From Catellatospora citrea (GTDB lineage: Bacteria > Actinomycetota > Actinomycetes > Mycobacteriales > Micromonosporaceae), in contig NZ_RAPR01000001.1 of the NCBI RefSeq assembly GCF_003610235.1, positions 310,001 to 374,000 on the forward strand: a DNA stretch of 64,000 nt. Direction: 5' to 3'. A program made the position numbers and the translations under genes. This document shows, in pieces, positions 16,941 through 25,906 of this stretch; position 1 is the stretch's first letter; the number at the start of each line of letters is the position of its first letter. The notes below the pieces were generated by a model that had not been told where the DNA came from, made no database searches, and worked only from the letters and a program-made list of their open reading frames with translations.

Positions 16941-19900
16941 TCAGATCCGGCTCGCCAGTGAGTCGAGCTCTTCCTTGAACTGCGCGGGTATCTGACGCAG
17001 CGGCGGGAGCAGAGTCATCGGCCACCGAGCAACGATGTGCCGTTTGAGCTGATTCGACACCATTGTCAGGTGGGCGGGTAGAAGTGTGTCAACCGCGATC
17101 AGCTGATCATCTCGCGGAGTCAGGCTTCTGGACAGGGTGCCCAGCTCGGCTAGGTTGGGCGCGTCGGCCAGCAGGTCGGTGGCATCCTGTAGCGCGCCTG
17201 CCGCCGCGAGCACGGCCCGCATCAGCGGTGCACGGCTGTCGGGCGCTCCTTGGACCACGGGACGAGCTAGGACCGCTTGTCCGAATCTCACCACGTCGAG
17301 CCAGCTGGTCACGGTCAACTCAGCGGCCAGTGGCAGTGCCCGCACCCGGGCCCAAATCCCGGTCCTGGGCAGTTCCTCGGCCGGGCGCAGCCACTGGTCG
17401 AGTAGCGGTTCGACATGCAGGGACCGCAACGCCCGTCGGCCGAGCTGATGCGCGGCGAACACGCTCAGCCTGGCGGCGGCTGGGTTGGTCCGGCCGGTCG
17501 TGGCGAGGACGACGATCGCTGCGAGGTGCTCGGTGAGATCGAGCTCGCCGGCACCGGCCAGCGCGGGCAGCCGGGCGTCCAGCCAGGACCGTAGCGCCGG
17601 TTCGGTGGGCATCGGGTCTGCCCGCAGCGCCGAGCCCGCTGCTCTGAGGACGGCCTCGGGGATGCCGGACCAGGTGTCTTGCAGCCCTTCGCGGAACCAA
17701 TCGCCGTAGTCACCGAAGTGGTCGGGCAGTGCCACGGCAGCGCCGAGCGCGGCGGTCGGCAGCTGTTGCCCAACCCACGCTGGCAGGTCGAGGCGGACCT
17801 TGCGTGCGCCGGCCTGCACCGCCTCGACTGCGGGCTGGCCGCCTGTGGTTGTCACGGATCGTACTTCGGCGATGATCTCGTCGCCTTCCGCGATGTCCCC
17901 ATCGTGCAGGACGGTGAGCAGGACGTCGACGAACTTGACTCGGGCGATGTAGCGCGCGGTGGTGCCGAGGTCGGAGGTCCGGCCGACGATCACCACTGGC
18001 AGCTGGGCACCGACTGCCATGGTGCCGAAGGCCCGCTGAACGTCCTGATCGGCGGTGAACGACACCGCTCCGTTCGGTTGCCTGCGGCATCTGATGGTCC
18101 GTTCGGTGCCGAGGGCCTGGGCGAGTTCGGCGATCGGCAGGTCGGGGATCCAGCTGGCTTGGTCGGCGGGCATGAAGCACAGCGACTCGGTCGTGCTGTC
18201 GCTGCAGACGATGCCGCCAGGGTCGCCGTCGCGGGCTGCGACGCCCAGCAGTGGGCGGACGTGGGCCTCGGTGTCTATGGCATTTTCGGCTACGGGCAGG
18301 CCGGTGTGCACTGTTCGCGCCTTATCGGTGTGCCACCAGAGTTCGAGCTGTTGCCGTTGCGTCGCCAGCGCGGCCGCGACCGCACGGCTGTTGCCGCCGG
18401 CGACGACCCGGTCCAGCGAGATGCGGCGAAGTGCGTGGCCGCAGCGTACGACCAGTGTTCCGTCCTCGAGGTCGGCAGCGATCTCGGCGCGTACGACACG
18501 TTCGGCCGGCCAGACGCCGGTGGGTTGCAGACGGCGGGAGATGCCGACGGCGTCGGTGTCGGCGTGCTCGACGGTGACCGGAATTGCACCGCCGAGTTGT
18601 GCGATCAGGTTCTGGCGGCCGGTGCGGTCGGAGAGCACGTCATGCAGCCAGTCGAGGCCTGGCCAGCCGACCTGGCTGCGGGGGGTTAGCACGGCCGGGC
18701 GACGGGTGCCGTGGATGTACAGGTCGCCGTCGCTGTTCACGCCGAGTAGTGCGACGTCACCTGGCGTCATGGCACGTTCGGCGAGTGGGACCAGCTGGTT
18801 GTGAGGGCTGAGCCAGACCGCCGTGCGTGTGGCGTGCTCGTCGACGCGGCTTGTGGCGATCGGGTGGCGTATGGTGCAGCGGCCTTCTCCCAGCAGTAGC
18901 GCGCCGCCGGGTTGTGGGTGGCCGACGGGGAGCACGATCGATGACGTCGGTGCGCTCGCGCCGCGTATGCCGTGGTCCACGCCGAGCAGTTCGAGGCTGA
19001 GGTAGTCGTCGGGTGCGATCGCGTCGACTCGTACGCGGATCCGGTCACCAGGGGCGAAGATCGACCAGTCGAATGCCATGCCTGCCAGCGACCGGCCGAA
19101 CTTGACCAGGCTTGCCGGCACTTCGATCACTCGTCCCGGGCTCAGCTCGAGCCAGAGACCGTCCGGCTGATTGGCCACCGTGCGCACGGCGGCGACGGTG
19201 AGCCAAGTGGGCTGGCCGAGAAGCTGTGGCTGCTCGAGCAGTTCGGTGGCGGGTAGTCCGTAGCGCAGGAGATCGGATCCGCGGAACAGAGCGGTGGGTC
19301 CGATGTCGTCGCGGGTCAGGAACAGCGGCCCGGTGACGGCGCTCATGGGTTGAACGCTGTACTGCTGAGGGGTGTCGGCGTCGAGGGCCCAGTGCCCGGT
19401 CTTGCTGTCGTGGTAGCGCCAGTGTGCTGTGCGGCAGGCGTCGGCGATCTCGGCTGCGCTCGATGCGGTGAAGGACAGCCGGGCCCATTCGACGTGCTGG
19501 GTTGCCGCGTCGGCTGAGCTGATCGGGATGACCAGTGCGGGCTGGTCGTGGTCGCTGACGTCGACAGTGACTGCCAGCAGGTCGTCGCCGGCGGGTCGGA
19601 TGATGACGTCGTCGCCGTCGCGGGTGGCGATGGCGAATCTCGGATGGGGCGCCGCCAGTAGTTGCCGTCCGTGGGCCGTACGGGCTTCCAGTGATGGCAG
19701 GCCGGCGATGGTGAACAGGCGGCGGTCGCGCCGGGCGGCAAGGTCCCGGCCGTCGGTTCGCAGAAGGGGAGTCTTGGGCAGTGCCACCACCGGACGTCCC
19801 GCCGGGGCGATGTATCGCGATTCAGCGGGCATGGCGAGGTCGGCTTGGATGCGGCTCGTCGCGGTGTCCAGGGTCAGCCGGACCTGGGCTCCGCGGTCGA

Positions 19901-22900
19901 TGCCGCGTCCGACGGCGGCCTTTGGCAGGTCGAAGAACACGCCCGTGCGCACCTCGACCTTTCGCCCGCCGTAGGTCGCAAAGCACGCTCCACGCTGCTG
20001 GCGTAGGTAGCTTCGTAGATCTTCGACGGGACGGGCGGGCGCTTCGACGATCGAGCCATGCCATTGTGTCGGGCCGGTCGGCGACTGCAGTTTCACCAGC
20101 AACCCCAGCCGACCGGCCAGTGCACGGGTTCCGCCTGCGGCGAGGGTTCGGCGCAGCAGGTCCTGGCGGTAGGAGAACTCGCGCCGCATGATGGCGATCT
20201 CGAACGGGCGGCGGCGGACTGCGTCGATGGTGCGCTCGGGTAGGTGGAAGGTGATGAGCGCGTCGTTGCCCAGGTCGGTGATCTCACCGGCGGTGGCGTA
20301 GAGGAGGTCGCCAACCTTGAGCGCGTTCTCGCCGGGTAGGCCGGCTTCCAATGGAATGTAGGTGAACTCCCGGATACGGCCGTTGCGATTGGTTCGCGGG
20401 TCGACGGCCAACCTGGCCAGGATCTGCGTGGATTCCGGATTCACGCGGCGCTGCCGGGCCGCAGCGATAAGCGGTTTGACAGAATCCTGGTTGAGCGTCG
20501 CCTGGATCCTGGCGCTGTAGATCTGGTCGTGCGGGCGCTCCGCGGACAGGCCCTGGCGTGCCGTGTAGACCCGTAGCACGGTCACGACTTCAGCGTCGAC
20601 GTCGATGGCCACCTCGACCTGGTGCACGACACCCGACGCGGCTTCGCGGATCACCTGCCCTTCGATCCGCGGGTGGATGTCGTTGCGGCTGAGGTGGACG
20701 GTCGTGACGGCGCCGTCGCGTTCGAACCGGAACGCCGAGACCATGTCGCCGTGGAACAGGGCCGCCTGGCCCTCGAGGCGAAGTTGGGTGCTGGGCACGT
20801 CCACGGTCCAGCCCCGGCCCCATTCGAATCGGTGGACGGATGCGCCGTTGTCCTGCTCCTCGCCGACGTAGTAGACATTGCGCTCGGGCCGGTGGCGGCG
20901 ACGGTCCCCGACGCGGGCAGTGCGGAACGCGGTATCGACGAACGCGTCGACCGTCAGTGGGGTCACGTCCTGGTAGGTGCCGGCGATCGCACCGCCGTGC
21001 TCGACGACCCGTACCCGTGTTCTCCCCTTGTAGTCGCGGTCCACCTGCGTCTGCTCAGCGCGGATCAGGGCGAGGTAGGGCACCCAGTCACCGAACGGAC
21101 CGGGAGCCAACAGGCCGTGGTCGAGCAGCAGCCGCTCCCCCCGTTTGTCGCCGGTCAGGTGCCCCTCGCCCGCCTGCAGAGCCTCGGCCCAGCGTGCGCG
21201 GTTGGCAGCGTCCGGGTCCGGCGGCGCTGCGGGTTGGGACGTCTGCGTCGACGCCGCGGCGAGGACGAACTCGCGCCGGGCGATGATGAGGTCGTCATCC
21301 ACCTGGGTCAACCGCAGCGACACCCGCCGCAGCCGCACGCTGTCGGCGACCGTGTCGGTCAGCGCGTCACCGACCATCGTGTCGTGGCCGACGTGCACTC
21401 TGAGCCGGGTGTAGGACATGCCGCGATATCCGACGTACGGCCGACCGAGACGGGCGACCGTGACCGACCTGCCGTCTCCACCGGCCGTCCGGGGCTGCGA
21501 CTCGGCTGCCAGCCACGGCCTGTCGGGGTGCTGGTAGACGGGGTAATGCTGGCCGTACTGCGTATTCGTGCCGACCTCGACCCAGGAGTCCTCACGGGGG
21601 TGCCGGATGTCGAAAAGGGCGTTGACGTCGATGACCCGGTGTTGCACCTGGAAGATCCAACCCTGGTCGTCCCTGCAGACCGTCACTTTGTCGCCCGGCT
21701 TGCAGTCGTCGACGTCGAAGTGTGCCGCGTCGATGACCAGGTGCCGCACCTGGCCGTCCATCAGCAGCCAGATGCCATGCTGGACCGCCTTATGGCGCGC
21801 GTTGGTGCCCACGGTCACCACCATCGCGGCGAAGGTGTCGTGGCCGATCAACTCGGTGGTGAGCTGCCGCGACAGGTCCGATTCGGGTAGCGGCTGTGGG
21901 GTGCGGACCGTCTTGGGCGGGACCACCCGGTCCATGCGAACCACCAGCGGCCGGTTCTCGACGAGCCCCTGGGTCCGGCCGGGCTTGCTGGCGACCAGCG
22001 TCAGGGATTCCGTGGCGACCTGGACTTCGATCTTGTCGGTCGTGACGCCGCGCACGAATGCACCGCGCCAGCCGCCTGGCCGTAGCGAGCGCAGCGTGCA
22101 GATCGAGTCCTTGGGCAGGTGGTATAGCCGGTCCCAGCGTACCCGGCTGGGCATGTCCGGCAGATCGATGCCTTCGCTGCGTAGCGGCTCCACCGTCAGC
22201 CGCGCGAGCCGGGCCTCAGGCTCGCCCCACGCCGTGACCGTGCAGGCCACCTGGTCGCCAAGATGTGTGCCGAGGCCGGTCACCATCAGAGCCGGGGGGC
22301 TGCCGGGCGGACCGTCGACGGTGATCTTCCAGTCATCTTCCTCGCGGTGGGCGACGACGTCGACGTCGTCGGAGAACATACGCAACCACGCGACGTTACT
22401 GTCGTCGATCGGCTGGTCGCCGTCGAGACTCAGGCGGCCGCCGCTGAGCAGCACATGAACCGCAAGCCCGATCATGTCATCGGACAGGTGGTGGGCCAGT
22501 TCCCTTCTGCTGTCGTCGCTCCAGTCCGTCCGGTCCAGGCGGTACACGGTGCCGGGCGCACCGGCAAACCGCCACGCATCGCCGTCGACACCCACGAAGA
22601 CGAGCCGGGCCCGGGTCTCCTGCGCCGTCGTCATGTCGAGCAGCAGCTCGTCCATGGTGCGGTCGGCGGGCAGCCAACCCTGGAGGTTGGCGCTCCACTG
22701 CGCGACCGTTTCATAGGTCATCGGCTCGCGCGCGCGGAGCAGGTCTGGATCCCAGCGCATGCGCACCGCGCTGTCGGCCGGCGACGTGCCTGACGGGTAC
22801 GTCTCGGCTCCCTCGACCCTGACGCTGAGCATCGGAAAGGTCGCCGTCGTCGTGACGGTGGCGGTCCGGCGTTCACCGCCGCGGGGGTCGACTCGTTCGA

Positions 22901-25898
22901 GCGGGCGCGGACGACCGGTCACCTCGCGTCGGCCGTCCCTGACCACGGTCTGCACGGCGACCGCAGTGCCGGGTGCGGGGTGCGGGGTGCCCGGCTCCGG
23001 TCGCCAGCAGACGAAACCGCGAGATCCGCAGTTGATCCACACTTCCACGTCCCAGCCTGACGGCTGGGCCGCCGTCACCACGCCGAAGTCGTAGCCGCCC
23101 TCCCCGGCCGTGCCCGCCTGGCCGGCGAGGAACGGATCGGCGACGCGCTCGATCACCGCGCCGTGCGGCGACCGCACCGCCAGATCGACATCCTGGACGT
23201 ACCAGAGCTCGTTGCCGACATAGTCACCGGCCATCGCGGCCATGGCAAGGCGCTCGTGCCGCCACGGCAGCTCGGTCGGGCTGTCCACGCGTGCCGAGGG
23301 CTGAACGGCAAGCTCAGGGGAGATCTTGTCCGCGGACCATTGACGGCTCAGGATCGCACCGAGGCGCGTGCCCTGGGCTACGACCGGGGAGCGGGCAACC
23401 GACGCCAGCATGCGCCGCCGCGCCGTCGTCGTCACCGACCGCGACTCGGCGTCGACTTTGAGCGCGTACGGGTTGCGTGGTTTCAGGTCGGCCAGTACGT
23501 TGTGGCGCCTGCGCAGCGTGCTGATCATTCGCAGGCGCAGGTCGTTCGTGGCGTCTACGCCCAGCGTCAGGTCCGTGGCGAGGGTGTCGAACAGGCGGTG
23601 GTAGTAGCGCGGTGCGGAGCCACTGAAGTCGATGATCGAATCGACGATCACCTCCGCCGCCCCGGCGACCCGCGCCCGCGAGCCGGCCCCTTCCACCCGG
23701 GCACGCAGCAGTTTGATGAGGCGCGGGCGCAGCGCACGCGGAACGTCCTTGGCGGCACTCAAGCCCGACATGAACTCCAGCCAATGCCGCACCCAGCGAT
23801 CATGGGCACCGGCATCGCCGAGTGCCGGGTCGGCCAGGACCTGCTCCAGCAGCAGCAACAGGTGGGTCACCTTGGCCGACGGGAACAGCCACGCATCTAT
23901 CCGCTGGTCGACGTCCTCCCACCGATCGATGCTGTACGCGGGTGCCATGAGCAAGCGCTGCCAGTCCAAGACCGCGCCCTTGCGCTTGTGGTGGTCCAGG
24001 ACCCGCCGGTGCTCCTTCTCGATCGCGCGCACGTTGCTCATCCAGTCTTCGTGCGCCGTGCGCTGGCCGACCTCATGTTCGTAGATCTCCAGCGCCACGC
24101 GGCGTGGATGCCATCGGAACATGCGCACGTCGTGGCTCATGGCCGCACGCAGGATGCGCAGCGCCGGAGCGTCATCGGCGTCGGGGAACCAGCGGCCGCT
24201 CAAGCGCGGATCGGCGGGATCGACACCTGCGGAATAGGAGTTGTACAGCCACGTGACCGCGGAATTGAGCGCCGCGTGCGCGAACAGGTTGTGCCATTGC
24301 GCGACGCGGCCCGCTGTCGCACCGCTGTCGCCGGGCCCGCCACACAGGAAATCGGCGACCCGTGCCGGCGAGAACTCCGCGTACCCGCCGCCGCCCAGCC
24401 GCCGCACCTGGTCTGCGGCGTACTTGAGCAGCAGTTGAACACCCAGGCCGAAGGCAGCAGGCGGGGTGGCCGACCTGTCGTCGACGGCGCTCTCGAGCTG
24501 GCTGGTCCTGCTGATGACGTCCGCGGTGTGCAACACCACGGCCATCAGGTGCTCGTACTCCTCCTGCGGGTCGGCTGGGTCGGGCAGCGAACGCAGCAGG
24601 CGGACCGCGATCGCGGCACCGGCGGCCATCCGCACCAGGTCGGCTGGCTCCTCCCACGCCGGGTAGAGTGCGTCCGCCCCCTTGGGCGGCAACTCAGCAC
24701 CGAGCCGGTACAGCCACGGTGCCGCGATCAACGGCCACACCCTCGCCTGGGTCGTGTCCAGCGGACCGTCCCCCAGCTCGACTGTGATCTTCCGGCCAGT
24801 CTCGCGCAGCGAGATCGCCGCGCACAGGTAGTCCCACGCGCGACCCCAGTCCTGCCGATTGACGGGCGCGGTCACCTGCACTTTCTTGAGCGAGGTCGTC
24901 TCCTCGGGCACCGCCCACCAGCGAGCCAGCAACGCGGCGGCGCTTCGGCAGTCACGCTGCGCGGCCAGCGACCACAGCGTCATCTGCCACAGCACCACCG
25001 ACATGGCCGGATGCGGCTCAACGTCGGCGAGAGCACCCAGGCGGGTGTGTGCGTCGCGGCGTACAGCGGTGCGAGGATCGACGTTGCCCCGCCAGGTCCA
25101 GCCCCTGACCCCGGTCGCGATCTCCTGTTCCAACGCCGACATGTCGCACGGTCGGCTGCCTGTCGCCTCACCGAAGGTCACCCGGGCGAACGCCGCGAGC
25201 AGATCCGGCTCGAGATCGGCCGCGCCGTTGCCGAAACGGCGCAGGTCCTCCCCCAGCTCGGCGATGGTCGAGGGCTCGGTGGCCAGTACAGCCGACAGCC
25301 GGACCGCCAGCGTGAACGCCAACCGCCCGTGCTGACCGCCACGAGCCTGGCTCAGCAGCGGCAGCTCGCCCTGTGTACCCGCGCAGATCTGCTCGGCCAG
25401 GCCCTGCTCGCGCATCGACAGTTCGAACAGCAACGCCACGCCAACCGTCGCAGCCACGTGCCAGGCCAGATCGTGGTAAGGCTCACCGCGCGCGACAGTC
25501 GTCTCGAACTCGAACGTCTCCGCCAGTTCGCGTAGTCGATCGGCCAGGTCCGTAGGCGAGTCCTGCACCGCCTCCAACGCCGCCCCACACAGATCGCGCT
25601 CGATCTTCAGCCTGGTCAAGGACGCGATCTCCTGGAAGTACGTACCACATTCGGCCGCGACCTGCGCGTCCAAAACATGCCTGCGCTGCGCCGCCAGCAC
25701 CCGGGGCAGGGCGTACAGCAGCAACGCCGGTTCGACCCGGCGCAGCTGCCGAAGGGCCTCGCCGACCAGCTCGGCGCCGGCAGGATCGGCACCGGTGTCA
25801 CGAACGGGCTCGTCGAGGGCGGCGAGGATGTCCAGGTACGTGTCAGCGTTCCTGAGGGTCATCCGCATTGCCGAGCAGAAGTACCAGTCGTCGAGCAC
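16941..25898 (-). CDS. Giant protein of unknown family (about 2985 aa), partner of trypsin-like protease
   Basis: I do not recognise this family. No signal peptide, membrane segment, Walker motif or catalytic signature is visible. Three zones can be seen: an alpha-helical N-terminal part of about 800 residues; a very long beta-rich middle (about 810-2600) with repeated short motifs of the form hydrophobic-GD-hydrophobic-strand, such as KPGDKVTVCRDDQGWIFQV, KVGDLLYATAGEI, APGDRIRVRVDAI and AEGDEIIAEVRSV, which recall S1-like OB folds; and a helical C-terminal part of about 300 residues. The GTG at 25898 is preceded by AGGAG and lies 8 bases after the protease stop; GTG at 25904 is an alternative. 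Third gene of the Trypco1-protease-giant operon, closed by a hairpin. A nucleic-acid-binding scaffold or sensor is a guess from the OB-like motifs and the context. Confidence 0.7.
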   Translation of the reverse strand: MLDDWYFCSAMRMTLRNADTYLDILAALDEPVRDTGADPAGAELVGEALRQLRRVEPALLLYALPRVLAAQRRHVLDAQVAAECGTYFQEIASLTRLKIERDLCGAALEAVQDSPTDLADRLRELAETFEFETTVARGEPYHDLAWHVAATVGVALLFELSMREQGLAEQICAGTQGELPLLSQARGGQHGRLAFTLAVRLSAVLATEPSTIAELGEDLRRFGNGAADLEPDLLAAFARVTFGEATGSRPCDMSALEQEIATGVRGWTWRGNVDPRTAVRRDAHTRLGALADVEPHPAMSVVLWQMTLWSLAAQRDCRSAAALLARWWAVPEETTSLKKVQVTAPVNRQDWGRAWDYLCAAISLRETGRKITVELGDGPLDTTQARVWPLIAAPWLYRLGAELPPKGADALYPAWEEPADLVRMAAGAAIAVRLLRSLPDPADPQEEYEHLMAVVLHTADVISRTSQLESAVDDRSATPPAAFGLGVQLLLKYAADQVRRLGGGGYAEFSPARVADFLCGGPGDSGATAGRVAQWHNLFAHAALNSAVTWLYNSYSAGVDPADPRLSGRWFPDADDAPALRILRAAMSHDVRMFRWHPRRVALEIYEHEVGQRTAHEDWMSNVRAIEKEHRRVLDHHKRKGAVLDWQRLLMAPAYSIDRWEDVDQRIDAWLFPSAKVTHLLLLLEQVLADPALGDAGAHDRWVRHWLEFMSGLSAAKDVPRALRPRLIKLLRARVEGAGSRARVAGAAEVIVDSIIDFSGSAPRYYHRLFDTLATDLTLGVDATNDLRLRMISTLRRRHNVLADLKPRNPYALKVDAESRSVTTTARRRMLASVARSPVVAQGTRLGAILSRQWSADKISPELAVQPSARVDSPTELPWRHERLAMAAMAGDYVGNELWYVQDVDLAVRSPHGAVIERVADPFLAGQAGTAGEGGYDFGVVTAAQPSGWDVEVWINCGSRGFVCWRPEPGTPHPAPGTAVAVQTVVRDGRREVTGRPRPLERVDPRGGERRTATVTTTATFPMLSVRVEGAETYPSGTSPADSAVRMRWDPDLLRAREPMTYETVAQWSANLQGWLPADRTMDELLLDMTTAQETRARLVFVGVDGDAWRFAGAPGTVYRLDRTDWSDDSRRELAHHLSDDMIGLAVHVLLSGGRLSLDGDQPIDDSNVAWLRMFSDDVDVVAHREEDDWKITVDGPPGSPPALMVTGLGTHLGDQVACTVTAWGEPEARLARLTVEPLRSEGIDLPDMPSRVRWDRLYHLPKDSICTLRSLRPGGWRGAFVRGVTTDKIEVQVATESLTLVASKPGRTQGLVENRPLVVRMDRVVPPKTVRTPQPLPESDLSRQLTTELIGHDTFAAMVVTVGTNARHKAVQHGIWLLMDGQVRHLVIDAAHFDVDDCKPGDKVTVCRDDQGWIFQVQHRVIDVNALFDIRHPREDSWVEVGTNTQYGQHYPVYQHPDRPWLAAESQPRTAGGDGRSVTVARLGRPYVGYRGMSYTRLRVHVGHDTMVGDALTDTVADSVRLRRVSLRLTQVDDDLIIARREFVLAAASTQTSQPAAPPDPDAANRARWAEALQAGEGHLTGDKRGERLLLDHGLLAPGPFGDWVPYLALIRAEQTQVDRDYKGRTRVRVVEHGGAIAGTYQDVTPLTVDAFVDTAFRTARVGDRRRHRPERNVYYVGEEQDNGASVHRFEWGRGWTVDVPSTQLRLEGQAALFHGDMVSAFRFERDGAVTTVHLSRNDIHPRIEGQVIREAASGVVHQVEVAIDVDAEVVTVLRVYTARQGLSAERPHDQIYSARIQATLNQDSVKPLIAAARQRRVNPESTQILARLAVDPRTNRNGRIREFTYIPLEAGLPGENALKVGDLLYATAGEITDLGNDALITFHLPERTIDAVRRRPFEIAIMRREFSYRQDLLRRTLAAGGTRALAGRLGLLVKLQSPTGPTQWHGSIVEAPARPVEDLRSYLRQQRGACFATYGGRKVEVRTGVFFDLPKAAVGRGIDRGAQVRLTLDTATSRIQADLAMPAESRYIAPAGRPVVALPKTPLLRTDGRDLAARRDRRLFTIAGLPSLEARTAHGRQLLAAPHPRFAIATRDGDDVIIRPAGDDLLAVTVDVSDHDQPALVIPISSADAATQHVEWARLSFTASSAAEIADACRTAHWRYHDSKTGHWALDADTPQQYSVQPMSAVTGPLFLTRDDIGPTALFRGSDLLRYGLPATELLEQPQLLGQPTWLTVAAVRTVANQPDGLWLELSPGRVIEVPASLVKFGRSLAGMAFDWSIFAPGDRIRVRVDAIAPDDYLSLELLGVDHGIRGASAPTSSIVLPVGHPQPGGALLLGEGRCTIRHPIATSRVDEHATRTAVWLSPHNQLVPLAERAMTPGDVALLGVNSDGDLYIHGTRRPAVLTPRSQVGWPGLDWLHDVLSDRTGRQNLIAQLGGAIPVTVEHADTDAVGISRRLQPTGVWPAERVVRAEIAADLEDGTLVVRCGHALRRISLDRVVAGGNSRAVAAALATQRQQLELWWHTDKARTVHTGLPVAENAIDTEAHVRPLLGVAARDGDPGGIVCSDSTTESLCFMPADQASWIPDLPIAELAQALGTERTIRCRRQPNGAVSFTADQDVQRAFGTMAVGAQLPVVIVGRTSDLGTTARYIARVKFVDVLLTVLHDGDIAEGDEIIAEVRSVTTTGGQPAVEAVQAGARKVRLDLPAWVGQQLPTAALGAAVALPDHFGDYGDWFREGLQDTWSGIPEAVLRAAGSALRADPMPTEPALRSWLDARLPALAGAGELDLTEHLAAIVVLATTGRTNPAAARLSVFAAHQLGRRALRSLHVEPLLDQWLRPAEELPRTGIWARVRALPLAAELTVTSWLDVVRFGQAVLARPVVQGAPDSRAPLMRAVLAAAGALQDATDLLADAPNLAELGTLSRSLTPRDDQLIAVDTLLPAHLTMVSNQLKRHIVARWPMTLLPPLRQIPAQFKEELDSLASRI

Positions 25899-25906
25899 GG
25901 TCACTC

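Noticed and set aside
16682..17025. Two short minus-strand frames between the giant and LRV genes
   Set aside because: They overlap the giant gene end and its terminator, and encode nothing recognisable.
23163..25535. A 790-codon open frame on the plus strand opposite the giant gene
   Set aside because: Its product is rich in Arg, Gly, Gln and His with no domains. It is the usual complement shadow of a high-GC gene, and the minus-strand product is well ordered and operon-linked.
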